Origin: an uncultured Bacilli bacterium
GTDB taxonomy: Bacteria; Bacillota_I; Bacilli_A; RF39; UBA660
Length of the DNA: 41,999 nucleotides
NCBI GenBank assembly: GCA_934086935.1
Contig: CAKOIQ010000008.1
Location: 1-41,999 of the forward strand
Direction: 5' to 3'
The notes below the pieces were generated by a model. The model had not been told where the DNA came from, did not search any database, and worked only from the letters and a program-made list of their open reading frames with translations. This document shows, piece after piece, positions 8,112-17,038 of this stretch. The translations under genes were made by a program, and so were the position numbers. Every line of letters begins with the position of its first letter. The first letter of the stretch is position 1.

Positions 8112-9554
8112 TTGGCTAAAAAGAAATCAGGAAAGATGTTATCATCATATACGATAATATTAATCCTAATCTTTGGACTAGCTATTTTATCTCATATTCT
8201 TCCAAATGCTGAATTTGTGGATGGAGTTATTGTTAATGGTAGTGGTACTGTTGGTGCTAAACTATCTGAAACATTAATGGCTCCAATCCTAGGTTTTGAA
8301 GATGCAATTGATGTTGGTATCTTCATTATGGTTTTAGGTGGATTACTTGGTGTAATCAATAAAACTGGTGCATTGGAAACTGGGATAAGAGTTTTAGTTC
8401 AAAAATTAAAGGGAAGAGAATTATTATTAATTCCTATATTAATGTTTATTTTCTCTGTATGTGGTACCACTTATGGTATGCTAGAAGAAACTGTAGGTTT
8501 CTATGTGTTACTTGCAGCAACGATGTTTGCAGCAGGTATGGACCCATTAGTAGGTTCAGCAGTTATTCTATTAGGAGCAGGATCTGGAGTTTTAGGTTCA
8601 ACTATTAACCCATTTGCTACTGGTGTTGCATTAAGTGCTATTCCAGAAGGAATTGCTACTAATAGAGGTATTGTTATGATACTTGCTATTGTTTTATGGT
8701 TAACAACATATGTTATTTCAGCTATCTTTGTAACTCTTTATGCTAAAAAAGTTAAAGAAAATAAAGGTTCAACATTCTTAACTTTAAGAGAACAAGAAGC
8801 AGCTGAAAAAGAATTTGGTGCATATTCTAAAAAAGTTACTGAAATAGTTAAATTATCTAGTAAACAAAAAGTAACATTAATATTATTTGCACTTACATTC
8901 TTAGTAATGATTATTGGATTTATTCCTTGGGGTGAATTTAATATTAATTTCTTTGATAGCTTTACTGGTTGGCTTACTGGTGCATCACTTGGTAATTGGT
9001 ATTTCTATGAATCTGCTTTATGGTTCTTAATTATGTCTATTATTATAGGTATAGTTAATAAGATGGGTGAAAAAGGTTTTGTAGACACTTTTGTTGATGG
9101 CGCTGATGATATGATTGGTGTTATTCTAGTAATTGCTGTTGCTAGAGGTGCTAGTGTTTTAATGAAAACAACATATTTAGATAATTATATTATTTATAAT
9201 GCTACTGAAGTACTTTCTAAAGTACCAGAGTTATTATTTGTTCCATTAAACTATGTATTACATATTGTATTATCAATATTAGTACCTTCATCATCAGGAT
9301 TAGCAACATTATCAACACCAATTATTGTTCCTTTAGCTTCTCAATTACATTACAGTACTGAAGTTACAGTAATGACATTGATATCAGCTAATGGTTTAGT
9401 TAACTTAATTACTCCAACATGTGGAGCAATTATGGGTGGTCTTGCTCTAGCTAGAATTGAATATTCAACTTGGTTTAAATGGGCATTTAAAGTAGTTTTA
9501 ACAATAGCTTTAGCTAATCTATTAATTCTAGGTTTATTTACTTTAGTTGCATAG
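8112..9554 (+). CDS. arcD: Arginine/ornithine antiporter-like carrier, YfcC family (ArcD type)
   Basis: A polytopic membrane protein of about 480 aa with some 12 helices, of the YfcC/DcuC superfamily whose members in streptococcal arc operons exchange arginine for ornithine. Recognisable segments are MVLGGLLGVINKTGALETGI, PILMFIFSVCGTTYGMLEE and VPSSSGLATLSTPIIVPLA. I chose the TTG at 8112 because GGAGGTGG (8099-8106) sits five bases before it; the frame is open from a TTG at 8070 but that has no ribosome site. It lies between arcB and arcC and ends at a strong terminator. With the upstream ABC importer, the element carries two separate arginine entry routes. Confidence 0.9.
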   Translation: MAKKKSGKMLSSYTIILILIFGLAILSHILPNAEFVDGVIVNGSGTVGAKLSETLMAPILGFEDAIDVGIFIMVLGGLLGVINKTGALETGIRVLVQKLKGRELLLIPILMFIFSVCGTTYGMLEETVGFYVLLAATMFAAGMDPLVGSAVILLGAGSGVLGSTINPFATGVALSAIPEGIATNRGIVMILAIVLWLTTYVISAIFVTLYAKKVKENKGSTFLTLREQEAAEKEFGAYSKKVTEIVKLSSKQKVTLILFALTFLVMIIGFIPWGEFNINFFDSFTGWLTGASLGNWYFYESALWFLIMSIIIGIVNKMGEKGFVDTFVDGADDMIGVILVIAVARGASVLMKTTYLDNYIIYNATEVLSKVPELLFVPLNYVLHIVLSILVPSSSGLATLSTPIIVPLASQLHYSTEVTVMTLISANGLVNLITPTCGAIMGGLALARIEYSTWFKWAFKVVLTIALANLLILGLFTLVA

Positions 9555-9575
9555 ATTATAAAACTATTTTCAATT

Positions 9576-9606
9576 AGACTATTAAAAGAATTTAATAGTC
9601 TTTTTT
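9576..9606 (+). terminator. Terminator after arcD-like gene
   Basis: AGACTATTAAA (9576-9586), loop AGAA and TTTAATAGTCT (9591-9601) form an 11-base-pair stem followed by six T. It separates arcC from the arcABD transcript. Confidence 0.9.
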
Positions 9607-9673
9607 GATGTTTTTATTATTTATTATATATTAATTTTATGTTATGATATTTTTATAGTAAAGGGTGATATAT

Positions 9674-10579
9674 ATGGGAAAAATTGTAGTTGCTTTAGGT
9701 GGGAATGCCTTAGGTAATGATTATTTAGAACAACAAAAATTAGTAAGAGAAGCAGCTTCAGAGTTAATTAAATTATTTGATGGTAATGAGGTTATTATTA
9801 CACATGGTAATGGTCCTCAAGTTGGAATGATTACTAAAGCTTTTGCTAATAATGGTGTAGTAATGCCTTTAGATTGCTGTACTGCTATGAGTGAAGGTTA
9901 TATTGGTTTTCATATTCAAAGATATATTAAAGAGGCTTTAATGCTTAATAAAATTAATAGAGATGTTGTAACGGTTGTAACAGAAGTTACTGTTGATAAA
10001 AATGATACTTCATTTATGAATCCTACTAAACCTATTGGTAAATTTTATACTAAAGAAGAGGCGATGGAGTTAGAAAAATCTACTGGTGATAAATATGTTG
10101 AAGATGCTGGTAGGGGTTATCGTAAAGTTGTTGCTTCTCCTAAACCTATAGATATTAGTAATTTAAAATCTATTGATAATTTAACGATGAAGGGTAGTAT
10201 AGTTATTGCTTGTGGTGGTGGAGGTATTCCGGTATTTGATGAATATAATAATACTAAAGTTGAAGCAGTAATTGATAAAGATTTGGCTTCTTCTTTACTT
10301 GCTCAAAGGGTTAATGCAGATAAGTTTATTATTTTAACTGCAGTGGATCAAGTTAAATTAAATTTTGGTACTCCTAATGAGGCTGGTATTGATGTTATGA
10401 ATATTGATGAAGTTAATAAATATATTAATAATAATGAATTTAAAAGCGGAAGTATGCTTCCTAAGGTTGAGGCTGCTTTAGCTTTTACTAAAGCTACTGG
10501 AAATGAAACTATTATTACTAGTTTAAGCAATATTGAGGGTATTTTAGAAAATAAAAATATTACTAGAATTGTTAAATAG
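9674..10579 (+). CDS. arcC: Carbamate kinase
   Basis: The 301-aa cytoplasmic kinase transfers phosphate from carbamoyl phosphate to ADP, giving ATP, CO2 and ammonia, the energy-yielding end of the ADI pathway. It shows the amino-acid-kinase start KIVVALGGNALG, HGNGPQVG, the RGYRKVVASPKP segment and CGGGGIPV, all family-defining. The ATG at 9674 is preferred: the GTG nine bases upstream is part of the AAGGGTG ribosome site. A TATGAT at 9643-9648 may be its -10 box. The gene is the last in the element and ends 31 bases before the right attachment core. Confidence 0.97.
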   Translation: MGKIVVALGGNALGNDYLEQQKLVREAASELIKLFDGNEVIITHGNGPQVGMITKAFANNGVVMPLDCCTAMSEGYIGFHIQRYIKEALMLNKINRDVVTVVTEVTVDKNDTSFMNPTKPIGKFYTKEEAMELEKSTGDKYVEDAGRGYRKVVASPKPIDISNLKSIDNLTMKGSIVIACGGGGIPVFDEYNNTKVEAVIDKDLASSLLAQRVNADKFIILTAVDQVKLNFGTPNEAGIDVMNIDEVNKYINNNEFKSGSMLPKVEAALAFTKATGNETIITSLSNIEGILENKNITRIVK

Positions 10580-10600
10580 ACCTTTTAGAGGTCTTTTTTT
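10578..10600 (+). terminator. Terminator after arcC at right end of element
   Basis: AGACCT (10578-10583), loop TTTAG and AGGTCT (10589-10594) followed by T up to 10600. It overlaps the arcC stop and lies against the right attachment arm, insulating the host gene from element transcription. Confidence 0.88.
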
Positions 10601-11187
10601 GTTACATTATGTTCGAATAGATTAACAAAATCACCTGTTCCTGAAATGAAGGCACTTGTTAAGTTTGCAAAATCAATATTATCGTTTACTTTTACATTGT
10701 TTATATTTTGGTTTTTTAAGGCTGTATAAAAGTTAATTATTGGCATTCCGCCGATTCTACCTCCTAGTACTTCTTTGTTTTCTAAATCGTTTAATTTAAA
10801 GTTTTCTATTGGTGTACGAGATACAATAAATTGTCCATCTCTTTTAGTTAAACCAGCAAAGGTTTGAACATAATCTTTTGGGTTTTCATTATAAACATAA
10901 ATTGTTGCTTCTGGTCCACATAAACCAATTTGAACATCACCAGATAGTACAGCTGCTACAACATTATTAGCACCACTAGTTAAAATTAAATCGATATCTA
11001 TATTATTATCTTTAAAGAATCCTTTTTCAATAGCAACATAAAATGGGGTATAGAAAGCACTATGAGTTACTTCTGCTACTTTAATAGTATTATTTTGTTT
11101 AGTATCTTTTTGGAAGATACTTCCAAAAGTAAACATTAAAATTGTTATTAATAATCCACAAATGATTATTATGATATTTTTTTTCAA
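10585..11187 (-). pseudogene. N-terminal part of split ABC substrate-binding protein (NMT1/SsuA family)
   Basis: This frame starts with TTG at 11187 behind GAGGAGG and a hydrophobic leader at residues 4-24. The NMT1-like fold follows: AFYTPFYVAIEKGFF, LTSGANNVVAAVLSGDVQIGL and the RIGGMPIINF lobe. Native sequence ends at Glu192 in DFVNLFE; the last eight residues (HNVTKKDL) come from the right end of the element. The C-terminal 132 residues are at 1164-766. The truncated 200-aa product lacks most of lobe 2 and should not bind ligand. No lipobox is evident in the leader, so the restored protein may stay anchored by its leader helix. Ligand is unknown; family members bind nitrate, sulfonates, taurine or thiamine precursors. 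Confidence 0.9.
10602..10614. other. attR junction: right arm and core GTTC
   Basis: TTACATTA (10602-10609), T, then GTTC (10611-10614) before host sequence GAATAGATTAAC. The arm is the inverted partner of TAATGTAA at 1171-1178. Confidence 0.82.
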
Positions 11188-11216
11188 AAAAATTCCTCCT
11201 CTAAGATAGTTTATTC

Positions 11217-11259
11217 TTCAAAAAATATAGTGTGATATGTTATAATTATTTAAGAATAG
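11217..11259 (+). promoter_or_regulatory. Promoter of the protease-dockerin gene
   Basis: TTCAAA (11217-11222), an 18-base spacer, TATAAT (11241-11246), six bases, then AGAATAG (11253-11259). It is divergent from the split binding-protein gene. Confidence 0.6.
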
Positions 11260-11271
11260 AGTAGTGGATAT

Positions 11272-14200
11272 ATGAAAAAGAAGTATTGGATTTTTAGTGT
11301 AATTATTTTATTTGTCTTTATAGTTGGATTTGTTGTTTTAAATAAAGAAGAAGATATTGAAAAAGTTTTAACTAAAGAGAGTTATGTATACTTACCTGAA
11401 GTGGCAAAAAAATATATTGTTAATTATTATAATGAAACTGGGACTATTTTAAAGACTGAAAAAAATAAAACTTTAAATGAACCGTATCTAAATCCAGATT
11501 ATGTTAAATATTTAGAACTTGGTAGTAATGCTTCTAAAGATTATGTGCCAGTTGATACTTTAGTTGATTATGATTATTCAAATGTTAAAGTAGGGGCAAC
11601 TTTACCAAGTACTTATGATTCTAGAAATGTAAATGGTAAAAATTATGTTACTTCGTCAAAAGATCAAAAAAATACAAGTTTATGTTGGGATTTTTCTGTT
11701 ACTTCAGTATTAGAAAGTAAGATACTAAAAGATGGTTTGTATAATGGAAGTAGTGAACTTGATTTATCTGAAAGACAAATTGATTATGCTACAAGTAATC
11801 CTAATAATTCAGTTGATATACAATTTAATCCATACTATTTTGATTATCCTTTAGATGCTTTACTTGGAAGTGGTAATTCTAAAAGATATTTTAATGCAAT
11901 ACTTAATGGTATAAGTCCTTCTTATGAATCTAATTTTAATATTTCTTTACTTAATGAAGATAAATTAACCCCTAGTAAGATTTGGAATACTGATAATGTT
12001 AATTATGAGATAAATGGTTTTTATTATTTTCCTATGGATATTTCTAGTAATTATCCTGATGCTGCTGCTGTAACATCAAAGGAATTTATTAATGTCATTA
12101 AGGAACAAGTTAAAGATAATGGTTCTGTGGAAATATCTTTTCCAACAACACCTTATGTAAGTTATTTACCAAGTGGTAGTGAAAGTAAATTAAATAGTAA
12201 TTCTTCTTATAATACTTTATATTATCGTGATATTAAATATAAATATCCAGTTGATCATTCTGTTGCAATTATTGGATGGGATGATAATTATAGTCATAAT
12301 GTTTGTGTTGATGAAGAAGGTTTATTAACTAAAACTAATAGTAATGGTAAATGTAATAGTGGGACAACATTAAAAAGTATTAAAGGAGCATGGATAGCTA
12401 AAAATTCATGGGAATATAGTACATATATTTATATTGCTTATGAATCTACATATTCAACTTTTACTTCAATATATGATGTTAGTTTAAAAGATTATGATAA
12501 TGTTTATGCGGCTAGTAATGATGGTTCTACTTTTCAAGTATTTGATAAATTGAATGTTAAAGAAAAAATTAATAAAGTTAAGATTACTGTTAAGGGAGCC
12601 AATACTAATTTAAAAGTTTATTATTCTAATGGAGAGGATGGTTCTTTTGAATATTTAGGAGAAACAGAAGTTACTTATCCAGGATTATATACAATAGATG
12701 TTAAAGATAAAAATATTGTGTTAGATCAAGATAAATTTAGAATAAAAGCTAATATTTTAGGAGATATATCAGTAACAACTGAAAATGTTAATGAAGATGT
12801 AGAAATTGTCATGAATGATGCAAAAAGTGTTGATTCTATATCTATTCAAAAACTTATACCGGAAGATAATGTAATTATTTTAAGTGGTTATAGTAGAAAT
12901 ATAACAAGCAAAGATCCAATTGATTTTAAGGTTAAATCAATTGGAGGAACTGATGTAACTAATAAGTTTAAATTTTATCGTAATTATTCAGTAAGTAATT
13001 ATATTAATGCTTTAGTAGGATTTAGTGATGATGTTAAACTTGGTAGTTATATTGTATCTGTGTATTATAAAAATAAAGAATATGCGGTCTTTAATTTAAT
13101 GATTTCTAATTATGCTGAGATATTAGATGGTGAAGGTACGATTGATAATCCATATATTATAACTAATTCAAGAGGATTAGATATGATAAGAACTAATCAA
13201 TTTGCTTATTATAAATTAGGTAATGATATTGATTTAACTTATGATACTCAAAATAAAAATGGTTTATTTTATAATGATGGTAAAGGTTGGGAACCTATTA
13301 AATATAATGATAACTTTAGTTATGTTGTTAATATAGTTGGCACCAGTGATGGTTTTAGTGGGGGATTAGATGGTGATGGTCATACTATTAAGGGTTTATA
13401 TATTAATAGACCTGATGAGAACTTAGTAGGTTTATTTAGTAATACATATAATCAAAATTATAATAATATATATATTAAAAATTTAACTTTAGAGGATGTA
13501 AATATAACTGGTAATAATTTTGTAGGTGCTTTATTAGGACATGCTTATGGTACAACCCATGAAAGAATATTTGATATAAATAATATTAAAGTTCTTAATG
13601 GTAGTGTTACTGGTAATTCTTATGTTGGTGGTATTTTAGGTAATATTTATGCTGGAAGTGATTTAGAATTATTTGATAGTGGATATAGTAAACATAATTT
13701 TAAAAATTTATTTAATAGTGCGATTGTAAAAGGAAATGATTATGTTGGTGGCATAGCAGGTTTAGTTATGAATTTACCATATGAATCAAGAACCCCAATT
13801 TATTTTAATAACATAGAGAATATTGGAAATGTAAGTTCATCTAATATAGGTGGGGGATTATTTGGCTATTTAGCGACTAATGATAACAATACAATTAGTA
13901 TAAATAATGCAATAGCTACAGGAAAAATTGAAAGTACTAATTGTAAAAATAATTCTTGCTTATTTAGTAATAATAGTACAGGATATTATAACTTTAATAA
14001 TATTTATCATACTTATAATTATAGTTATATGAAGGATAATGAAAATATAAGTGCTATAAATGTAGAAAAGAAAAATATATTAGAGTTAACAAATATAAAT
14101 AATTATAAAGATTGGGAAAATTTTGAAGAAAATTGGTATGTAGATAGTAGTGAAGATATTAGTAGAATACCAGTTATAAAGAATACTAATTTAAAATATA

Positions 14201-15345
14201 GTTATATGGGAGATATTAGTTTAAATATAGATACAACTAATGTTAAAATAAGTAAATTTTTGTATCCTAAGTTAATTTTAGCTAATAATTTTACTTATAA
14301 AGTTGCCGATGAAAGTATAGCTTCAATTGATAATACAGGTTTAATAATTCCTCATAAAAAAGGTACTACGAAAGTTACAATTATTAGTTCTTATGATGGT
14401 TATAAAAAAGATATTAATTTAACGATAGTTAGTAATATATCATATCAGATTAAATTTAATCCTAATGGTGGAACTGGAACAGTAACTAATTTAGTGCTTA
14501 AAAATGATGAATATAGACCTTTAAATAAAAATTTATATACTAAAACTAATTATGTTTTCTTAGGATGGAGTAAGAATTCTAAAGCGACAACAGTTGATTA
14601 TAAGGATGAAGAGTTAGTTGGAGAACTTACAGAAAATGATCGAGACATAATTGAATTATATGCTGTTTGGAAGTATATATCATATCAAGTTAGATTTGAT
14701 GCTAATGGTGGAGATGGAGAGATGAGTAATCAAACTTTCTTACTTCATGAAAGTAAAAATTTAACTAAAAATATTTTTACTAAAGAAGGTTATTCTTTTG
14801 TAGGATGGAATACTTCAATTAATGGAAATGGTACTAAATATAATGATGAAGATGTTATAAAAAATTTAACAACTACTGATGGTAAGGTAATAACATTGTA
14901 TGCAATGTGGCATGCTGATTTAGTTATTAAATTTAATGATTATATTTATGAAAATGATTATATAACTAATATTCCTAGTAATACTAAGTTAAGTGATTAT
15001 TTAAATAATATTATAAAGAATGATGAAATTATTATAGAAGTATATAGTTCTAAAGGAAGTAAGTTGGATTTAAATGATCTTATTACAACTAATAGTGTTA
15101 CTAAGATATATCGAGATGATGTTTTAGAAATTGAAATAGTTAATGTTATTCCAGGTGATACAAATAGTGATGGTAAAATTAATATAGCAGATGTTAAAAA
15201 ATTGGCTGATCATACTTTAAAAGGTAATATTTTAAATAAATATGAAATTATTGCTGGAGAAGTTACTTTAGATGGTAAACTTAATATAGCAGATGTTAAA
15301 AAGTTAGCTGATTATACAATAAAAGGAAATATGAGGTTATGGTGA
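11272..15345 (+). CDS. Secreted papain-like cysteine protease with GLUG, Ig-like, InlB-type repeats and C-terminal dockerin
   Basis: A 1357-aa exported multidomain protein. An N-terminal hydrophobic segment (residues 5-23) directs export. The C1A peptidase domain spans about 108-400: LPSTYDSRNV, nucleophile Cys138 in NTSLCWDFS, His329 in VDHSVAIIGW and Asn378 in AKNSW. After a beta-rich linker come three GLUG-like repeats at about 745-875 (NFVGALLG, SYVGGILG, IGGGLFGY). An Ig-like domain follows near 985-1060, then two InlB/Flg_new repeats (FNPNGGTG to AVW; FDANGGDG to AMW). The last 65 residues are a dockerin with two calcium loops, GDTNSDGKINIADVKKLAD and LDGKLNIADVKKLADYTIKG. The dockerin should plug into a cohesin such as the one encoded immediately downstream. 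Substrate is unknown. Confidence 0.88.
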   Translation: MKKKYWIFSVIILFVFIVGFVVLNKEEDIEKVLTKESYVYLPEVAKKYIVNYYNETGTILKTEKNKTLNEPYLNPDYVKYLELGSNASKDYVPVDTLVDYDYSNVKVGATLPSTYDSRNVNGKNYVTSSKDQKNTSLCWDFSVTSVLESKILKDGLYNGSSELDLSERQIDYATSNPNNSVDIQFNPYYFDYPLDALLGSGNSKRYFNAILNGISPSYESNFNISLLNEDKLTPSKIWNTDNVNYEINGFYYFPMDISSNYPDAAAVTSKEFINVIKEQVKDNGSVEISFPTTPYVSYLPSGSESKLNSNSSYNTLYYRDIKYKYPVDHSVAIIGWDDNYSHNVCVDEEGLLTKTNSNGKCNSGTTLKSIKGAWIAKNSWEYSTYIYIAYESTYSTFTSIYDVSLKDYDNVYAASNDGSTFQVFDKLNVKEKINKVKITVKGANTNLKVYYSNGEDGSFEYLGETEVTYPGLYTIDVKDKNIVLDQDKFRIKANILGDISVTTENVNEDVEIVMNDAKSVDSISIQKLIPEDNVIILSGYSRNITSKDPIDFKVKSIGGTDVTNKFKFYRNYSVSNYINALVGFSDDVKLGSYIVSVYYKNKEYAVFNLMISNYAEILDGEGTIDNPYIITNSRGLDMIRTNQFAYYKLGNDIDLTYDTQNKNGLFYNDGKGWEPIKYNDNFSYVVNIVGTSDGFSGGLDGDGHTIKGLYINRPDENLVGLFSNTYNQNYNNIYIKNLTLEDVNITGNNFVGALLGHAYGTTHERIFDINNIKVLNGSVTGNSYVGGILGNIYAGSDLELFDSGYSKHNFKNLFNSAIVKGNDYVGGIAGLVMNLPYESRTPIYFNNIENIGNVSSSNIGGGLFGYLATNDNNTISINNAIATGKIESTNCKNNSCLFSNNSTGYYNFNNIYHTYNYSYMKDNENISAINVEKKNILELTNINNYKDWENFEENWYVDSSEDISRIPVIKNTNLKYSYMGDISLNIDTTNVKISKFLYPKLILANNFTYKVADESIASIDNTGLIIPHKKGTTKVTIISSYDGYKKDINLTIVSNISYQIKFNPNGGTGTVTNLVLKNDEYRPLNKNLYTKTNYVFLGWSKNSKATTVDYKDEELVGELTENDRDIIELYAVWKYISYQVRFDANGGDGEMSNQTFLLHESKNLTKNIFTKEGYSFVGWNTSINGNGTKYNDEDVIKNLTTTDGKVITLYAMWHADLVIKFNDYIYENDYITNIPSNTKLSDYLNNIIKNDEIIIEVYSSKGSKLDLNDLITTNSVTKIYRDDVLEIEIVNVIPGDTNSDGKINIADVKKLADHTLKGNILNKYEIIAGEVTLDGKLNIADVKKLADYTIKGNMRLW

Positions 15346-15346
15346 T

Positions 15347-16774
15347 ATGATGAAAAAATATTTTTATGGATTAATGATGGTTTTATTAATTCCATTGGGA
15401 GTTAAGGCTGCTAGTGTTAAAACTAGTCTTAGTTGTCCTTCTAGTGCAAATGCTAATAGTACTATTTCATGCAATATTAAAGTTACTCCAAGTGGATTTA
15501 ATTTAGGAGGATTTCAAACTAAATTTGTAATTGCTGGTGGTACTTTTGCTTCTTTTAGTGCTAGTAATGGATGGACGGTTTATAGTAGTAGTGCTTCAGG
15601 AATTTCTATAACTTCTAATAATACTTATACAAGTGAAACTACAGTTGGAACTGTTAAATTTAAAATGCCTGGAAGTGGAAATATGGTTATTAAATTTACT
15701 GAAGTAGTTGCTTCTGATGATAACTATAATAGTTATGATGGAAATGGAACATCAGCAACTATTAGAGTTAAGTCTAATATTAATACTTTATCTAGTTTAA
15801 GTATTACAGAAGTAAATTTAACACCAGCATTTAATGCAAATACTACTAGTTATACTGTTAATACTGATCTTGACAAAATTACGATTAACGCTACTAAAAC
15901 AGATAGTAATGCAAGTGTAACAGGAACTGGAAGTAAAACTTTAAAATATGGTAAAAATACATTTAGTGTAGTAGTAAAAGCAGAAGATGGAAGTACTAAA
16001 ACATATATAATTGTAGTTAATAGAAAAGACAATCGTAATAGTGATAGTTCTTTAAAGAGTTTAAGTATTAGTTCAGGGCAAATTAAATTTTATGCTAATA
16101 CAAAAAGTTATAATATATCTTTAAAAGAAGATGTAGAATCTTTTAGTGTTGAAGGAGTGGCTAATAATAGTAAATCTAAAGTCAGTTATAGTCCAAGTAA
16201 AAGTATTAAAATTAAACAAGGTGAAACAAAAACTATTACTATTATTGTAACAGCTGAAAATGAAAGTAAAACCAAATATAAAGTACATGCAAGTAGAGGA
16301 GATTCTCGTAGTAATGATAATTATCTTAAAAGTTTAAGTATAACTGAAGGAAAAATTGATTTTAATAAAGATGTACTTAATTATAATTTAGAAGTGCCTT
16401 TTAATATAACTAAATTAAGTTTAAATTATGTTTTAAGCAATTCTAAGGCTAAAATAGATGTAAAAGGTGATAATAATTTAGTAGTTGGTAATAATGTGAT
16501 TACTTTATTAATAACTGCTGAAAATCAGACTACTAGAACATATACTTTAAATGTTAAAAGATTAAAAGAAAATGAAGTTTCAAATACTACTTCTACAACA
16601 ACTACAACAACTACTAAGAAAGTTAGTGTTCAAAATAATGAAAAAAACAATGCTTCTTATAATTTATTATTCTTTATTTTAGGTGTGTTTGTAGGTGCTA
16701 TTTTAACTTTAATTACTTTATTAGGTATAAAAAAATATAAAGATAATAAAAATGCAATAAGAGATATTGATTAA
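15347..16774 (+). CDS. Membrane-anchored cohesin-like protein with three cadherin-like domains
   Basis: A 475-aa surface protein. A cleavable signal (MMKKYFYGLMMVLLIPLGVKA) is followed by a cohesin-like beta-sandwich at about 22-145, ending in ATIRVKSN. Three cadherin-like beta-sandwich repeats follow, marked by LSSLSITEVNLTPAFNANT, LKSLSISSGQIKFYANTKSY and LKSLSITEGKIDFNKDVLNY. Then come a Thr-rich spacer near 415-425 and one transmembrane helix near 440-462 with a basic cytoplasmic tail. It starts one base after the stop of the dockerin-bearing protease gene, so the two are co-translated. The likely role is a scaffold holding the protease on the cell surface. Cohesin identity is judged from length, strand pattern and pairing, not from a search. 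Confidence 0.82.
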   Translation: MMKKYFYGLMMVLLIPLGVKAASVKTSLSCPSSANANSTISCNIKVTPSGFNLGGFQTKFVIAGGTFASFSASNGWTVYSSSASGISITSNNTYTSETTVGTVKFKMPGSGNMVIKFTEVVASDDNYNSYDGNGTSATIRVKSNINTLSSLSITEVNLTPAFNANTTSYTVNTDLDKITINATKTDSNASVTGTGSKTLKYGKNTFSVVVKAEDGSTKTYIIVVNRKDNRNSDSSLKSLSISSGQIKFYANTKSYNISLKEDVESFSVEGVANNSKSKVSYSPSKSIKIKQGETKTITIIVTAENESKTKYKVHASRGDSRSNDNYLKSLSITEGKIDFNKDVLNYNLEVPFNITKLSLNYVLSNSKAKIDVKGDNNLVVGNNVITLLITAENQTTRTYTLNVKRLKENEVSNTTSTTTTTTTKKVSVQNNEKNNASYNLLFFILGVFVGAILTLITLLGIKKYKDNKNAIRDID

Positions 16775-16775
16775 G

Positions 16776-16806
16776 GATTATTGAGTAATTTTCAGTAATC
16801 TTTTTT
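16776..16806 (+). terminator. Terminator of the protease-scaffold operon
   Basis: GATTATTGA (16776-16784) pairs with TCAGTAATC (16792-16800) through one G-U, followed by six T. Confidence 0.85.
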
Positions 16807-16841
16807 GTATATCAGGAAAAAACGTTTACAAAAAAATAAAA

Positions 16842-17015
16842 TTAAATCATGATGAAAAAATAATCTCATGTGATAAATCAAAAGTAATCGATATGTCATC
16901 TATGTTTTTATATAGTAAAGCAACAACTGGGTATGCCCGTACTCAAGCAGACGCAGATAAATTTAATGCAAGTAGTTATAAACCATCTGGTCTTACATTT
17001 GTTGTTAAAAAATAA
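16842..17015 (+). pseudogene. C-terminal remnant of a BspA-like (DUF285) surface protein
   Basis: An open frame without its own start reads into DKSKVIDMSSMFLYSKA, then TTGYARTQADADKFNAS and ends SGLTFVVKK. The D-x-S-K-V-x-D-M-S-x-M-F repeat is the signature of BspA-like Leu-rich surface proteins, and the tail is their usual C-terminal cap. Only about one repeat survives. The GC content of the ARTQADAD stretch is higher than that of its neighbours. It lies between a terminator upstream and a convergent terminator downstream and is probably not expressed. Confidence 0.65.
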
Positions 17016-17038
17016 AGAAATCTAGTTTTTAGATTTCT
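17016..17038. terminator. Bidirectional terminator
   Basis: AGAAATCTA (17016-17024), loop GTTTT and TAGATTTCT (17030-17038), with T on the plus side. It overlaps the stop of the minus-strand YfhO gene, so it serves convergent transcripts. Confidence 0.75.

Larger units (their letters stand above)
1164..10614. mobile_element. 9.4 kb serine-recombinase integrative element carrying an arginine deiminase pathway
   Basis: The element interrupts one minus-strand gene, and its ends are fixed by that gene. Host sequence stops at GTTC (1164-1167) on the left and resumes at GTTC (10611-10614) on the right; one copy restores the host reading frame. Inside the ends, TAATGTAA (1171-1178) and TTACATTA (10602-10609) are reciprocal 8-base arms. 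In a circular form they flank an 8-base centre holding GTTC, the expected architecture of a serine-integrase attP. Cargo in order: anchored protein, 46-aa ORF, large serine recombinase, amino-acid ABC importer, arcA, arcB, arcD-like carrier, arcC. All genes are on the plus strand. No conjugation, replication or relaxase gene is present, so it is a simple integrative cassette or needs help to move between cells. Unit length is 9,447 bases with one core copy. Confidence 0.88.

Noticed and set aside
1164..10614. Composite transposon or insertion-sequence event.
   Set aside because: There are no flanking insertion sequences, terminal transposase repeats or long target duplications; a 4-base shared core with internal arms and a serine recombinase fits site-specific integration.
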